Below the pieces are notes generated by a model. The model did not search any database. It was not told where the DNA came from and was given only the letters and a program-made list of their open reading frames with translations. Source: Archangium violaceum (GTDB lineage Bacteria; Myxococcota; Myxococcia; Myxococcales; Myxococcaceae). From it: a stretch of DNA of 64,000 nucleotides. Shown here piece by piece: positions 34,970 to 46,731 of the stretch (the first letter of the stretch is position 1; every line of letters starts with the position of its first letter). A program made the position numbers and the translations under genes. The stretch lies in contig NZ_CP069396.1 of NCBI RefSeq assembly GCF_016887565.1, forward strand, positions 5,500,001 through 5,564,000, read 5' to 3'.

Positions 34970-36688
34970 CTACATGTACTCCGGAGTTGCCATTCCCAGC
35001 AGCGTCAGGCCCGCGGCGAGCGATGCGCGCGTCGCGTCCGTCAGCGCCAGCCGTGCGGCCTTCAGGGCGTCATTGTCCTCGAGCAGCACGCGCTTGCCGC
35101 GGTCCTGGTTGCCCGCCGTGAAGTAGCTGTTGAAGGCGGCGCCCAGATCCAACAGCCAGCGCGCCACGAAGCTCGGCTCGAACTGCTCGGCCGCCTCCTG
35201 CACCACCACCGGCAGCCGGGCGATGCCGCGCAGCAGCGCCTGCTCCTCCGGGAGGGTGAGCAGCGACGCGTCGTACGAGGCCGGAGCCCCGCCGCCCTTG
35301 CGCAGGATGCTGCAGGTGCGCGCGTGCGCGTACTGGAGGTACGGGCCGGAGTGGCCCTCGAAGGCGAGCACGTCGTCCCAGTCGAAGGTGTAGTCCGTGG
35401 TCCGGCGGTTCTTCAGGTCACCGAAGAAGATGGCGCCCAGGCCGATCTGCTCCGCCAGGCCGTCCGGATCGTTCGTCTGGATGCGGCCCGCCTTGATGTT
35501 CTCCTGGACCTTCTCCAGGGCGCGCGCCTTGGCCTCGTCGAGCACGTCCGTGAGGAGCACCACCGTGCCCTTGCGCGTGCTCATGCCGTGCACGCGGCCG
35601 AAGTTGACGTGCACCATCCGCTTCGTCCACTCGCGGCCCATGGCCTCGAGCACGCGGAAGAGCTGCCGGAAGTGCAGCGCCTGGTCCGTGGCCACCACGT
35701 ACAGCGACTTCTCGAAGTGGAAGCGATCCCACCGGTCGTTGGCCGCCGCCAGGTCGCGCGTGGCGTAGAGCGTGCTGCCGTCGTTCTTCTTCAACATGAC
35801 GGGCGGCTCGTTCTCCGCGTAGGGCAGGTCCACGATGGTGGCGCCCTGCGACTCCTTGACGCCGACCTTCTGGGCGAGCTCCTCGATCACCGGCTCCATC
35901 TTGTCCTGGTAGCGGCTCTCGCCCTCCATGTGCTCGAACTTCACGCCGAGCCGGGCGTAGATGCGCTCGAAGTCGCGCAGGGACGTCTCGCGGAACTCCT
36001 TCCACAGCGCGAGCGCCTCGGGCTCCTTGGCCTCCATGCGCCGGAAGAAGTCGCGGGCGCGCTCGTCGAAGGCGGGCTCGGCTTCCGCTCGCTTGTTGGC
36101 CTTGACGTACACCTCCACCAGGTGGGCCATGTCGTTGCGGCGGGCCGGGTCTCCGTACTCCTGGAAGCCCACGGCCACGAGGCCGAACTGCTTGCCCCAG
36201 TCGCCCAGGTAGTTGATGCCCTCGACCTTGTAGCCGAGCGCCCGGTGCAGGTTGGCGATGCCGTGGCCGATGACCGTCGAGCGGATGTGGTGGAAGGCGA
36301 TGGGCTTGGCGATGTTGGGCGACGAGTAGTCCATGACCACCGTCTTGCCGGTGCCCACGTCACCACCGCCGTAGCGCACGCCCTGGGCGCGCGCCGTGTC
36401 GATGACCTCGCCGGTGAAGGGCATCGGCGCGAACTTCGCGTTGACGTAGGGGCCGGCGGCCACCACCTCGAGGCCCGGCACCTTGATGGCCTGGGCGAGC
36501 GCGGCGGCGATGGCCGGCGGCGCCTTCTTCTGGGCCTTGGCCAGGGGGAAGGTGGGGAAGGAGAAGTCCCCGTGAGCCGGGTCGGCCGGCTTGATCTGGG
36601 AGTCGAGCTCGGAGGCGGGCACGCCCAGGTTCTGGGCGAGCGCCTCGACGAAGGCAGTCCGATAGCGGGAATAGACGGAAGGATTCAT
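34970..36688 (-). CDS. argS: Arginyl-tRNA synthetase
   Basis: The 572-residue product has the class I fold with an N-terminal Add-1 domain, the signature region SSPNIAKPIAFHHIRSTVIG (residues 122-141) and the KMSKS-equivalent GMSTRKGTV, followed by the DALR anticodon-binding domain at the C-terminus. The usual HxGH motif is degenerate here (FHHIR, residues 132-136). It charges tRNA-Arg. The start, ATG 36688, lies 78 nt downstream of the histidine kinase stop. Confidence 0.95.
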   Translation of the reverse strand: MNPSVYSRYRTAFVEALAQNLGVPASELDSQIKPADPAHGDFSFPTFPLAKAQKKAPPAIAAALAQAIKVPGLEVVAAGPYVNAKFAPMPFTGEVIDTARAQGVRYGGGDVGTGKTVVMDYSSPNIAKPIAFHHIRSTVIGHGIANLHRALGYKVEGINYLGDWGKQFGLVAVGFQEYGDPARRNDMAHLVEVYVKANKRAEAEPAFDERARDFFRRMEAKEPEALALWKEFRETSLRDFERIYARLGVKFEHMEGESRYQDKMEPVIEELAQKVGVKESQGATIVDLPYAENEPPVMLKKNDGSTLYATRDLAAANDRWDRFHFEKSLYVVATDQALHFRQLFRVLEAMGREWTKRMVHVNFGRVHGMSTRKGTVVLLTDVLDEAKARALEKVQENIKAGRIQTNDPDGLAEQIGLGAIFFGDLKNRRTTDYTFDWDDVLAFEGHSGPYLQYAHARTCSILRKGGGAPASYDASLLTLPEEQALLRGIARLPVVVQEAAEQFEPSFVARWLLDLGAAFNSYFTAGNQDRGKRVLLEDNDALKAARLALTDATRASLAAGLTLLGMATPEYM

Positions 36689-36765
36689 TGGATCGCGCGG
36701 ATACTAAGCGAAGCCCGGCGATAAACCGCGCACCTTCTGTCAACGCACCGCGCCGGGAGTGCCTT

Positions 36766-38451
36766 TCAGGTGACTGCCGGGTTGCGGCGGCTCGGACGGA
36801 CCACGGCGGCCACGGTGTCCAGCAGCCGCGGCAATTGCAGTGGTTTCTCGAAAAATCCGTCGATGCGGTCCAAGCCCTGGCCCGCGCCGAGGCTGGAGAC
36901 CTCGCTGGCGCCGGAGATGATGTAGACGGCCACGTCGGCGAGGGACTCGGTGCCGCGGATGAAGCGCAGCACGGAGCGACCGTCGTCCTCGCTCAGTCGC
37001 AGATCCAACAGCACCATGGCGGGGCGGATGTGAGAGAGGATGGAGCGGGCCTCGGAGGCGCCCGAGGTGGACATCACCCGGTACCCCTCCTGCTCGAGCA
37101 CCTGCTGGAGCACCTCGCGGCAGTCGGCGTCGTCCTCGACGAGGAGGATGCCACCGGCGCGAGGCCCCGCCTGGGCCGCGTCGGGAGAGCTGACGGCGCC
37201 GGCGAACATGGGCAGCACCATCTGGAAGCTGGTGCCTTCACCCAGGGTGCTGGAGGCCTCCACGCGGCCGCCGTGGAGCGCGAGGATCTTCGCCACCAGG
37301 GGCAGGCCGAGGCTGCGCCCCGGACCGCCGCGGCTTCCCTCGGGGCGGTGGAAGGGATCGAAGACGTGCTCCAGGTCCTCGGCGCCGATGCCCGGCCCGG
37401 AGTCCTTCACGGTGAGCACGGCGAGCCCGTCATCGACGGAGACGCGCAGCTCCACGGAGTCCTCTTCCTCGCAGCGGTGGATGCCGGCCTCCACGAGGTT
37501 CTGGATGGCCTCGGCGATGCGCTCGCGGTCGCCGCGGACGAAGACCTCGCCGGAGGGGGGCAGGTCGAGCCGCACCTTGGACTGCTCGGCCAGGGGCGTG
37601 AGGTTGCGGACGACCTCCTCGGCCACGGACTTGAGCCCGAAGGGGCGCTGGTTGAGCTGCATCTTGCCGGCCTGGAGGCGGGACATGAGCAGCAGATCGT
37701 TCACCATGCGCAGCATGCGGTCCGCGCTGCGGTCGCACACCTGGACCGCGCGGCGCTGGGCGTCGGCGATGGGCCCGAGCTTCTCGCGGCCCATCATGGC
37801 CAGGTAGGCCTTGATGGTGGTGAGGGGGTTCTTCAGGTCGTGCGAGACGTTGCCGAGCAGCTCGTCGCGGCTCTGCTCGAGGGCCTTGAGGCCGGCGATG
37901 GCCGTCTGCAGGTCCTTGTTGCGCCGGGCGCTGTCGTCGCGCAGACGGGCCACCTCGTAGGAGGCGGAGAGCTGGCCGGCCAGGGCCATGAGCAGCGAGT
38001 CCGAGGCCGAGCGGCGCGGGGCGATGAGGGCCAGCACGCCGCTGACGCCCTGGGGGCTCTCGAGCGGCACGGCGACGGTCTCCTCGTCACGGAGGATGGC
38101 CTTCTCGGCGAAGGAGCGGCCCACCAGACCCTCCTGGGGAGTGGCGGCGGTGATGCGCTCGTCGTAGCGACCGCGCACGTGCTCGACATGGAGCTGGTTG
38201 CGCGAGGGGAGGAAGCGCGCCACGTAGCAGGCCTTGGCCTGCATCAGCCCGTGGATGATCTGCAGCTGCGAGCGCAGGGCCTCGGTGGGACCGGCGCTGG
38301 AGGTGATGTGCTGGGCCATCTCCACCAGGGCGCGCTCGGCGTCCTCGGCCTCGACGGGAGGCTGGGGCTTGATGGCGCGCCGGGGGGACTTCTTCACCTC
38401 GGGGCGCAGGGTGACGACCTCTGCCAGATGCGGAACCTTCTTCTTCGGCAC
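36766..38451 (-). CDS. Hybrid histidine kinase with GAF and receiver domains
   Basis: GTG 38451 is preceded by GAGG. The 561-residue cytosolic product has a GAF domain (about 40-170), a coiled linker (175-200), a HisKA domain with NVSHDLKNP (His204), and a HATPase domain (about 270-415; N box near Asn317, DSGPGIG, then GPGRSLGLPL). A C-terminal receiver domain follows (Asp483 in LLDLRL; Lys in FEKP). No membrane segment is present, so the signal is intracellular, probably sensed by GAF. A separate response regulator or phosphotransfer partner is not nearby. Confidence 0.9.
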   Translation of the reverse strand: MPKKKVPHLAEVVTLRPEVKKSPRRAIKPQPPVEAEDAERALVEMAQHITSSAGPTEALRSQLQIIHGLMQAKACYVARFLPSRNQLHVEHVRGRYDERITAATPQEGLVGRSFAEKAILRDEETVAVPLESPQGVSGVLALIAPRRSASDSLLMALAGQLSASYEVARLRDDSARRNKDLQTAIAGLKALEQSRDELLGNVSHDLKNPLTTIKAYLAMMGREKLGPIADAQRRAVQVCDRSADRMLRMVNDLLLMSRLQAGKMQLNQRPFGLKSVAEEVVRNLTPLAEQSKVRLDLPPSGEVFVRGDRERIAEAIQNLVEAGIHRCEEEDSVELRVSVDDGLAVLTVKDSGPGIGAEDLEHVFDPFHRPEGSRGGPGRSLGLPLVAKILALHGGRVEASSTLGEGTSFQMVLPMFAGAVSSPDAAQAGPRAGGILLVEDDADCREVLQQVLEQEGYRVMSTSGASEARSILSHIRPAMVLLDLRLSEDDGRSVLRFIRGTESLADVAVYIISGASEVSSLGAGQGLDRIDGFFEKPLQLPRLLDTVAAVVRPSRRNPAVT

Positions 38452-38673
38452 GGAGCTACCTCGGCGACCAGGGGGTGGCGCGCCATCCCCCGTCCAGGTG
38501 GAGGCGGCGCGATCACCACTCGAGGCGATCCTGCGCCACCCGGCGCCGGGGTGGAAACCCTTCCCCGGCCCCCCGTCGGAACAGGGACGACCGCAGGACA
38601 ATTGCGCTGTCCGATGGAGGACACAATGGGGTGGGCGGGGGCCGCCCGACCCGTCAGGTGCCAGACACGGGGC

Positions 38674-39399
38674 TCAGGAGCGGCGCTTCACCACGCCACC
38701 GCCATCGACGAAGAAGGGCTCGGAGATGACGGACTCCACCTTCTCGCGGTGGGCCTGCACGTTGAAGCCGCTCTCCTGGAGCGCCTCGATGGCGGCCACC
38801 TGCACGCGGCGTCCGGAGTCCCCGGACGTCAGGACGTGGAGGATGGGCTCGCGGGCCGGCTCGTGCTTCAGGGGGCCGAGCGCCTTGAGGGCGGCGATCT
38901 TCACCTCGTCGGCCATGTCATCGAGGTGGGGCAGCACCACGGCGGGGATGCGCGGATCCTGCTTGCCGGTGACGTAGTGGAGCAGGACGACCTTCTTCTC
39001 GGGGTTGCGCATGTACTGGGTGCTCAGGGTGCCGAGCGCGTCCACGACGATGCCGATGACCTCGGCCTCGGGCAGCAGGGCCTCGAGCAGGCGCAGGGCC
39101 CAGGAGGTGGCCTGCTCGTTCTTGCGGAGGAAGTCGGTGATGGGGGCCACCGCGTCCTGGCCGAAGCCCTTGACGAGCTCGAAGACGTGCTCCTTCTCGT
39201 CGGCGTCGGTGGTGAGGGGCTCCACGGTGATGTTGTAGCGGTGGAGCAGGACGCCGACGGCCTCGGGGATCTTCATCTCCCCGAGCTGCTGGAGGGCCTT
39301 CTGACGGGTCGTGGGATCCCCATACTTCTGGGTCACCTTGGACTTGAGCTTGAGAGCCTTCTCGGGGCCGGAGCCGCCGAGGAAATCGAAGATGCCCAT
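38674..39399 (-). CDS. HEAT-repeat protein
   Basis: The 241-residue product is built of HEAT-like helical pairs: ATSWALRLLEALLPEAE, VKIAALKALGPLKHE and RRVQVAAIEALQESG. No signal or catalytic motif is seen. It is likely a scaffold. It stands between the kinase and dnaJ genes with its own leader. Confidence 0.82.
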   Translation of the reverse strand: MGIFDFLGGSGPEKALKLKSKVTQKYGDPTTRQKALQQLGEMKIPEAVGVLLHRYNITVEPLTTDADEKEHVFELVKGFGQDAVAPITDFLRKNEQATSWALRLLEALLPEAEVIGIVVDALGTLSTQYMRNPEKKVVLLHYVTGKQDPRIPAVVLPHLDDMADEVKIAALKALGPLKHEPAREPILHVLTSGDSGRRVQVAAIEALQESGFNVQAHREKVESVISEPFFVDGGGVVKRRS

Positions 39400-39500
39400 G
39401 ATGGAGATGCTCCGAGGGGTGCTGCGAGTTCTTGGGCGCCGTGTAGGACGCGGCGCAAGCTAACGCAAGAAGCTTGGTTGGCCAGGGTCTGGCCGTCGAT

Positions 39501-40679
39501 TCACAACTGCAGTGAGCCCCGGACATCCGTCTGGTAGGCGCTGGCGAGCGCCTCGGCGGCCTTTCGGGCCTCGGAGGAGGGGTGCTCGGGCACCTTCACC
39601 TGGAGTGTGAGGTAGAGATCACCCGAGGGCCCACCCTTGAGCGAGGGAGCGCCCCGGCCGCGCAGCCGCATGCGGCGGCCGGACTGCGAGCCCGGAGGCA
39701 CCTTCACGGTGACCTCGCCCTGGAAGGTGGGCACGCGCACCTCGGCGCCCAGCATGGCCTCGGTGACGGTGACGGGCAGGTCCAGGTAGAGATCGTCTCC
39801 CTCGCGACGCACGAGGGGGTGCTCCGCCACCTGCGTCTCGATGTAGAGGTCTCCCGGAGGGCCGCCGTGCATGCCCGCCGCGCCCTGGCCGGCCAGCCGC
39901 ACCTTGGAGCCCGTCTGGACGCCGGCGGGGATCTTCACGGTGAGGCGCGCCGTCTCGTCCACCACGCCCGTGGCCTGGCAGGAAGGGCAGGGGGGCGCGG
40001 CGCGGCCGGAGCCGTGGCAGGTGGGGCAGGCGCCTCCCGCCATGCCCAGGATGCCGCTGCCCCGGCGGATGCGCCCGCTGCCGCCGCACGTGGCGCACGT
40101 GGTGGGAGTCCCCACCTGTCCCGAGCCCTGGCAGCGCTGGCAGCGGCCGGGGCGCTGCAGGGAGATGCTGCGCTCGATGCCGGTGAGGGCCTCGCCGAAG
40201 CTGAGCGTGAGGCTGGCCGTGATGTCCTCGCCCGGGGTGGGGCCATCTCCCCGGCCTCCCGCGGCGCGCCCGAAGATCTCCCCGAAGTCCACGCCGCCGC
40301 CGCCGCCACCGCGCGAGCGGTTGAAGATGTCCCCGAGGATGTCGCCCAGGTCGAAGTCCGCGCCGCCACCAGCGCCACCGAACGGCATGCCGCCGCCGGC
40401 CGCCTGCGCGGCCTTGTAGGCCCGGTACTGCGTGGCCTTCTTCTCATCGAAGCCGAACTTGGCCGCCTCGTCGCCGAACTCGTCGTAGAGCTTGCGCTTG
40501 CGCTCGTCCGAGAGCACTTCGAAGGCCGCGTTGAGCTGCTTGAATTTCTCCTCGGCCGCCTTGTTCCCCGGGTTGACGTCGGGGTGGTACTGGCGAGCGA
40601 GTTTGCGGAAGGCCTTCTTGATTTCGTCGGCAGAGGCCGTCCGGGACACGCCGAGAATCTGGTAGTAGTCGTCCGCCAT
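39501..40679 (-). CDS. dnaJ: DnaJ-type (Hsp40) co-chaperone
   Basis: The 392-residue product has a J domain with HPD (residues 32-34), a Gly/Phe-rich segment (about 75-135), and a zinc region with four CxxCxGxG-type motifs: [24 protein letters not shown] and CPSCQATG. Two beta-sandwich substrate-binding domains follow. It stimulates DnaK ATPase activity and binds unfolded proteins. No dnaK or grpE is nearby, so this may be one of several J proteins. It diverges from the SurA-like gene. Confidence 0.9.
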   Translation of the reverse strand: MADDYYQILGVSRTASADEIKKAFRKLARQYHPDVNPGNKAAEEKFKQLNAAFEVLSDERKRKLYDEFGDEAAKFGFDEKKATQYRAYKAAQAAGGGMPFGGAGGGADFDLGDILGDIFNRSRGGGGGGVDFGEIFGRAAGGRGDGPTPGEDITASLTLSFGEALTGIERSISLQRPGRCQRCQGSGQVGTPTTCATCGGSGRIRRGSGILGMAGGACPTCHGSGRAAPPCPSCQATGVVDETARLTVKIPAGVQTGSKVRLAGQGAAGMHGGPPGDLYIETQVAEHPLVRREGDDLYLDLPVTVTEAMLGAEVRVPTFQGEVTVKVPPGSQSGRRMRLRGRGAPSLKGGPSGDLYLTLQVKVPEHPSSEARKAAEALASAYQTDVRGSLQL

Positions 40680-40792
40680 GGGGTTTGCCGCCCTCCAAAC
40701 TGCAAGATCGTAACCAGCCGTGCGGCAAGCGCCAGCACGGCGTGTGTCCTTCGGTCCGGATGTATAAAGTGGCCGGAGGGACGAGGGAGAGC

Positions 40793-41497
40793 ATGGGAGC
40801 GCGGCGCCTGCGTGGAGCGAAGACGGGGCTGATGGGCTGGCTCGTGCTGGTCTCGTTGGGGGTGGCCCGGCAGGCCGCCGCCGAGGAGCCCGCGGCGCCC
40901 GAGGGCCGCGTCATCGACCGGGTGGTGGCGGTCATCGAAAATCAGGTCCTCACCTTGAGCGAGCTGGAGTTCGAGGCGCGGGTGACGCTCGTGCAGCTGG
41001 GAGGCGTGCGAGCGGCGGAGGCCCCGCTCGACGAGCAGACGCTCCAGAAGGCGCTGGAGCTGGCGATCGGCCATCGGCTGCTGGTGGCGGGGGCGGACAG
41101 GCTGCAGGCCTTCCAGGCGGAGCGTTCGGAAGTGGAGGCGCGGCTGAGGTCGTTCCGTGAACGCTTCGAGAGCGAACCGGCGCTGTTGGGGTTCCTGGCG
41201 AGGCATGACGCGGACCTGGAGCAGCTGACGGCGGTGTTGGAGCGGGGAGTGCGGGCCGAGCGCATCCTGGACAGCCGGATCCGCCTGCGCGCGCAGGTGA
41301 GCGAGGCGGAGGTGCGGCGGTACTGGGAGGAGCACAAGGCGACCCTGGGCGGGCCATACGAGTCGGTGCGCGACGCGCTGAAGGAGAAGCTGGTCCGGGA
41401 GAGCTACCGCCGGCTGGCGAAGGAGGAGCTCGACAAGGCGAGGGCGAGTGCGCGGGTGCGGCGGGTGGCACCCTTCGCCCGGGAGGCGCTGCCATGA
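40793..41497 (+). CDS. SurA-like periplasmic chaperone without a PPIase domain
   Basis: ATG 40793 has GAGGGAGAG upstream. The 234-residue product has a signal peptide ([21 protein letters not shown]) and an N-terminal SurA-type domain: [20 protein letters not shown] then [11 protein letters not shown] and a C-terminal pairing helix ([20 protein letters not shown]). Both parvulin domains are missing. It is probably an outer-membrane protein or secretion chaperone. It overlaps rimI by 4 nt (ATGA). Confidence 0.8.
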   Translation: MGARRLRGAKTGLMGWLVLVSLGVARQAAAEEPAAPEGRVIDRVVAVIENQVLTLSELEFEARVTLVQLGGVRAAEAPLDEQTLQKALELAIGHRLLVAGADRLQAFQAERSEVEARLRSFRERFESEPALLGFLARHDADLEQLTAVLERGVRAERILDSRIRLRAQVSEAEVRRYWEEHKATLGGPYESVRDALKEKLVRESYRRLAKEELDKARASARVRRVAPFAREALP

Positions 41498-42003
41498 GGC
41501 GGATGCGCGAGGAACCCCGTCCGAGGGAATCGAAGCCCTGTCCGTTCCTGATCCGGAGGATGACGCGGGAGGACCTGCCGGCGGTGATGGATCTGGAGAA
41601 GGCCTCGTTCCGCAGTCCGTGGTCGTTCGAGCTGTTGCAGCGCGAGCTGAGTCACGACTGGTCGGTCATCTTCCTCCTGGAGGAGCCGATATCGGAGGGA
41701 TGCCGCCGTCTCTTGGGGGTCTCCATCTTCTGGATCGTCCATGACGAGGTGCACGTGCTCAACGTGGCCACCGCGCCGGAGCACCGACGGCGGGGGGTGG
41801 GCCGGCGGCTGATGGAAGCCACCCTGGACGAGGGGCGGGCGCGCAAGTGCTGCCTGGCGACATTGGAGGTGCGCCGGAGCAACGAGCCCGCCATCAACCT
41901 CTACAAGTCATTCGGCTTCCGCCCGGTGGGCGTGCGGCCGAACTACTACGTGGAAGAGGGCCAGCCCCCCGAGGACGCGATCGTGATGGTCCTCGACTTC
42001 TAG
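41494..42003 (+). CDS. rimI: Ribosomal-protein-alanine N-acetyltransferase
   Basis: The 169-residue GNAT protein has the RimI features: MTREDLPAVMDLEKASFRSPWS, the acetyl-CoA loop NVATAPEHRRRGVGRRLM and VRRSNEPAINLYKSFGF near the C-terminus. RimI acetylates the N-terminal alanine of S18. It is translationally coupled to the SurA-like gene and precedes the rpsL promoter. Confidence 0.9.
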   Translation: MRRMREEPRPRESKPCPFLIRRMTREDLPAVMDLEKASFRSPWSFELLQRELSHDWSVIFLLEEPISEGCRRLLGVSIFWIVHDEVHVLNVATAPEHRRRGVGRRLMEATLDEGRARKCCLATLEVRRSNEPAINLYKSFGFRPVGVRPNYYVEEGQPPEDAIVMVLDF

Positions 42004-42096
42004 AGGCTGGGGGAGTAGAGGAGCGAGCCCGCCGACAGACCATTAGGAATGGACCCCGGTGTGGTCCACGGTTTGAACCCCGTGGGCCGGCAGTGC

Positions 42097-42124
42097 TTGA
42101 CACGGGGTGCTCCCTCCCTATACT
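42097..42124 (+). promoter_or_regulatory. Near-consensus sigma-70 promoter of the ribosomal superoperon
   Basis: TTGACA (42,097-42,102) and TATACT (42,119-42,124) are separated by 16 nt. They stand 86 nt upstream of the rpsL GTG and 93 nt after the rimI stop. The match is much closer to consensus than other candidate promoters here, which suits very high rRNA/r-protein expression. Confidence 0.8.
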
Positions 42125-42209
42125 CGCGGCCCTTTTTCAAGCGCAGTTGTAGGTTTGTATGCGCCCCCGGGTACACCCGCCCGGGACAACGGGAAGGAAG
42201 AGAAGCTCA

Positions 42210-42581
42210 GTGCCAACCATCAGTCAGCTGGTCCGTCAGGGCCGCGAGAAGTTGAACATCAAGGGCAAGAGCCCCGCTCTGAAGGAGTGCCCTCAGAAGC
42301 GCGGCGTCTGCACCCGCGTGTACACCACCACCCCGAAGAAGCCGAACTCGGCGCTCCGCAAGGTGGCCCGTGTGCGCCTCACCAACGGGATCGAAGTGAC
42401 GTCCTACATCCCCGGCGTGGGTCACAACCTCCAGGAGCACTCGGTGGTGATGATCCGCGGTGGCCGTGTGAAGGACCTCCCGGGCGTTCGCTACCACATC
42501 ATCCGCGGCACGCTGGACTCCGTGGGCGTGGCCGGCCGCAAGCAGGGCCGTTCCAAGTACGGCGCCAAGCGCCCGAGCTGA
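42210..42581 (+). CDS. rpsL: Ribosomal protein S12
   Basis: GTG 42210 gives the canonical [12 protein letters not shown] start and a 123-residue protein; upstream in-frame codons are discarded. S12 lies at the decoding centre of 30S. The conserved KKPNSALRK and [10 protein letters not shown] segments are wild-type in appearance, including the streptomycin-contact Lys. It is first in the str unit. Confidence 0.96.
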   Translation: MPTISQLVRQGREKLNIKGKSPALKECPQKRGVCTRVYTTTPKKPNSALRKVARVRLTNGIEVTSYIPGVGHNLQEHSVVMIRGGRVKDLPGVRYHIIRGTLDSVGVAGRKQGRSKYGAKRPS

Positions 42582-42722
42582 TTCGGGTCGATCACCTTCG
42601 TCTCATTCGCATAGGTCGCTTGCCCCGCACCCTGGGGAGCTTCCTCGACATCGCCAACGCAGTTCGAAGCCCCAACAGAGTCTCCCGGGTGCATGGGAGC
42701 GGGGCGTAAGGGATAGAAAGCA

Positions 42723-43193
42723 ATGCCTCGTCGTCGCGTAGTAGCCAAGCGCAAGATCCTTCCCGATCCGAAGTTCCAGGACCGCCTCGTCACGAAGTTC
42801 GTGAACGACCTGATGCGCAAGGGGAAGAAGTCCATCGCCGAGCGGGTGTGCTACGGCGCCTTCGCCCTCATCGAGGAGCGTGCGAAGGAGGATCCCCTCA
42901 AGACCTTCAAGAAGGCCCTGGACAACGTCAAGCCCGTGCTCGAGGTGAAGAGCCGCCGCGTCGGTGGCGCCACCTACCAGGTTCCCGTGGAGGTCCGTCA
43001 GGACCGCCGCGTGGCGCTGGGCATGCGCTGGATCATCACCTACGCCAAGGCGCGCGGTGAGAAGACGGCCATGGAGAAGCTGGCTGGCGAGATCATGGAC
43101 GCCGCCAACAACCGTGGCAACGCGGTGAAGAAGCGCGAGGACACGCACAAGATGGCCGAGGCCAACAAGGCCTTCGCCCACTACCGCTGGTAG
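42723..43193 (+). CDS. rpsG: Ribosomal protein S7
   Basis: The 156-residue protein ([18 protein letters not shown]) has the same length as typical S7. It nucleates 30S head assembly by binding 16S rRNA. Its stop is followed by a terminator-like hairpin before fusA. Confidence 0.96.
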   Translation: MPRRRVVAKRKILPDPKFQDRLVTKFVNDLMRKGKKSIAERVCYGAFALIEERAKEDPLKTFKKALDNVKPVLEVKSRRVGGATYQVPVEVRQDRRVALGMRWIITYAKARGEKTAMEKLAGEIMDAANNRGNAVKKREDTHKMAEANKAFAHYRW

Positions 43194-43217
43194 TCCTCGG
43201 TTTTATGTAGTACCCGG

Positions 43218-43253
43218 CACCCGGATGCGGCCCCCCGCGTCCGGGTGTTTCAG
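43218..43253 (+). terminator. Hairpin with T-tract between rpsG and fusA
   Basis: A 12-bp stem with one G-T pair (CACCCGGATGCG at 43,218-43,229 with 43,236-43,247) and a 6-nt loop is followed by TTT. It should end or attenuate the rpsL-rpsG transcript. Confidence 0.7.
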
Positions 43254-43335
43254 GTCTTTGACATCCGTTTACGTGAGTTCGTGGTTGGAGGGGCAGGGGA
43301 GCACGCCCATCCCGTTCTTGGAGAGGTTCGGAGAA

Positions 43336-45411
43336 ATGCCTCGCGAGTATCCGCTCGAGCGCTATCGCAACATCGGCATCATGGCGCACATCGATGCCGG
43401 CAAGACCACGACCACGGAACGGATCCTGTTCTACACGGGAGCCATCCACAAGATGGGCGAGGTGCATGAAGGCACCACGACCACGGACTGGATGGTGCAG
43501 GAGCGCGAGCGCGGCATCACCATCACCTCGGCCGCCATCACCGCCTTCTGGACCCGGAGCGATCAGAAGTTCCGCATCAACATCATCGACACGCCGGGGC
43601 ACGTGGACTTCACCATCGAGGTGGAGCGCTCGCTTCGCGTGCTGGACGGGGCCATCGCTGTCTTCGACGGCGTGAACGGTGTCGAGCCCCAGTCCGAGAC
43701 GGTCTGGCGTCAGGCGGACAAGTACAAGGTCCCCCGCATCTGCTTCATCAACAAGATGGACCGGGTGGGCGCGGACTACACGATGTCCGTCAACTCCATC
43801 AAGGAGAAGCTGGGCGCGCGTCCGGTGCGCCTGCAGCTGCCGCTGGGTGCCGAGGAGAAGCACCGCGGCGTCATCGACCTGGTGCGGATGAAGGCGCTCG
43901 TGTTCCACGACTCGGAGCAGGGGAGTCGCTTCGACGTGGTGGACATCCCCGAGGAGTTCCACGAGGAGGCCAACGCGGCCCGCGCCGAGCTCGTCGAGAC
44001 GGCCGCCGAGCAGGACGACGCGCTGACCGAGAAGTTCCTCGAGGGCCACGAGCTCACCGAGGAGGAGATCCGCGCCGCCATCCGCAAGGGATGCCTGTCG
44101 CTGAAGATCTTCCCCGTGTTCTGTGGCTCGGCCTTCAAGCACAAGGGTGTTCAGCCGCTGCTGGACGCGGTGGTGGACTACCTGCCCAACCCGCTGGAAG
44201 TGCCGCCGGTGCACGGCAAGAGCCCCAAGGGCGAGGACGAGACGCGCGAGACGAGCGACAAGGCGCCCTTCAGCGCGCTGGTCTTCAAGATCATGAACGA
44301 CCCGTCGTTCCAGTCGCAGACGCTCACGTTCCTCCGTGTGTACTCGGGGAAGCTGGAGGCGGGCGGGGCGGCGTGGAACTCGGTGAAGGGCAAGCGCGAG
44401 CGCATCAGCCGTCTGGTGCAGATGCGCGCGGACAAGAAGGACGAGGTCCAGGAGGTCTACGCCGGCGACATCTGCGCGGTGGTGGGCCTGAAGCTGGCCA
44501 CCACGGGCGACACGCTCTGCGACGACAAGCACCCCATCATCCTGGAGCGGATGGAGTTCCCCGAGCCCGTCATCGACGTGGCCATCGAGCCGAAGTCCAC
44601 GGCGGACCAGGACAAGATCATCACCAGCCTGGCGCGCCTGGCGATGGAGGACCCGTCCTTCCGCGTGAAGACGAACGAGGAGACGGGGCAGACCATCATC
44701 GCCGGCATGGGCGAGCTGCACCTGGAGATCATCGTCGACCGGCTCCTACGCGAGTTCAAGGTCGACGCCAACGTGGGCAAGCCGCAGGTGGCCTACCGCG
44801 AGACGATCACCAAGGCGGTGCAGAGCGAGGGCAAGTACATCCGCCAGACGGGTGGCAAGGGCATGTACGGCCACATCAACCTGCGCGTGATGCCCAACGA
44901 GCCGGGCGCGGGCTTCGCCTTCGAGAACCAGATCGTCGGCGGGGTGGTGAGCAAGGAGTTCATCGACGCGGCGAAGCAGGGCGTCCAGGAGGCCATGCAG
45001 AGTGGCCCCATCGCGGGCTACCCCATGCTGGACGTGAAGGTGGAGGCCTACGACGGCTCGATGCACGACGTGGACTCCAACGAGATGGCCTTCAAGATCG
45101 CCGGCTCGATGGCCTTCCGGGACGCCGTGCGGAGCGCCGACCCCGTGCTCCTCGAGCCCATCATGGACTGTGAGATCGTCACCCCGGACGACTTCACGGG
45201 CGACGTCATCGGCGACCTGAACGGCCGCCGCGGGAAGATCATGGGCATGGAGCCCCGGCCGGGAGGCGTGCAGGCAATCCACGCCCAGGTGCCGCTCGCC
45301 AAGATGTTCGGGTACTCGACCGACCTGCGCAGCCGCAGCCAGGGAAGAGCCACCTACACCATGCGGTTCAGCCACTACGCGCCGGCATCGAAGGACGCGT
45401 TGAACCGCTGA
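43336..45411 (+). CDS. fusA: Elongation factor G
   Basis: ATG 43336 matches the conserved [20 protein letters not shown] start; 37 upstream codons in frame are not used. The 691-residue product has G1 AHIDAGKT, G3 DTPGHVD, G4 NKMD and domain IV near YRETIT. It translocates tRNAs on the ribosome. A TTGACA box at 43,258 lacks a convincing -10. Confidence 0.95.
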   Translation: MPREYPLERYRNIGIMAHIDAGKTTTTERILFYTGAIHKMGEVHEGTTTTDWMVQERERGITITSAAITAFWTRSDQKFRINIIDTPGHVDFTIEVERSLRVLDGAIAVFDGVNGVEPQSETVWRQADKYKVPRICFINKMDRVGADYTMSVNSIKEKLGARPVRLQLPLGAEEKHRGVIDLVRMKALVFHDSEQGSRFDVVDIPEEFHEEANAARAELVETAAEQDDALTEKFLEGHELTEEEIRAAIRKGCLSLKIFPVFCGSAFKHKGVQPLLDAVVDYLPNPLEVPPVHGKSPKGEDETRETSDKAPFSALVFKIMNDPSFQSQTLTFLRVYSGKLEAGGAAWNSVKGKRERISRLVQMRADKKDEVQEVYAGDICAVVGLKLATTGDTLCDDKHPIILERMEFPEPVIDVAIEPKSTADQDKIITSLARLAMEDPSFRVKTNEETGQTIIAGMGELHLEIIVDRLLREFKVDANVGKPQVAYRETITKAVQSEGKYIRQTGGKGMYGHINLRVMPNEPGAGFAFENQIVGGVVSKEFIDAAKQGVQEAMQSGPIAGYPMLDVKVEAYDGSMHDVDSNEMAFKIAGSMAFRDAVRSADPVLLEPIMDCEIVTPDDFTGDVIGDLNGRRGKIMGMEPRPGGVQAIHAQVPLAKMFGYSTDLRSRSQGRATYTMRFSHYAPASKDALNR

Positions 45412-45529
45412 CTTGACCGCTCCCTCGTAAAGGGGGCGGGCGATTTAGATTGACGTTTCCGCGGGTTTGGAGCACGACGCAGCACCTTTTCTCGATTCGG
45501 CCGGAAACCCGGCCTCGCGAGGAGCAGCA

Positions 45530-46720
<1,191 letters not shown>

Positions 46721-46731
46721 TTTCCGTCGTA

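Noticed and set aside
32575-35121. Long plus-strand frame opposite plsB (about 850 codons)
   Set aside because: Same reason; plsB motifs are on the minus strand.
36688-39537. Long plus-strand frame opposite the histidine kinase and HEAT genes (about 950 codons)
   Set aside because: The composition is that of a shadow frame, and the minus-strand genes have recognisable domains.
42055-42085. tRNA-like T-arm sequence before the rpsL promoter
   Set aside because: CACGG-TTTGAAC-CCCGTG looks like a T-arm, but no acceptor, D or anticodon arms can be built around it.
43258-43286. TTGACA box between rpsG and fusA as a promoter
   Set aside because: No acceptable -10 element at 15-19 nt spacing.
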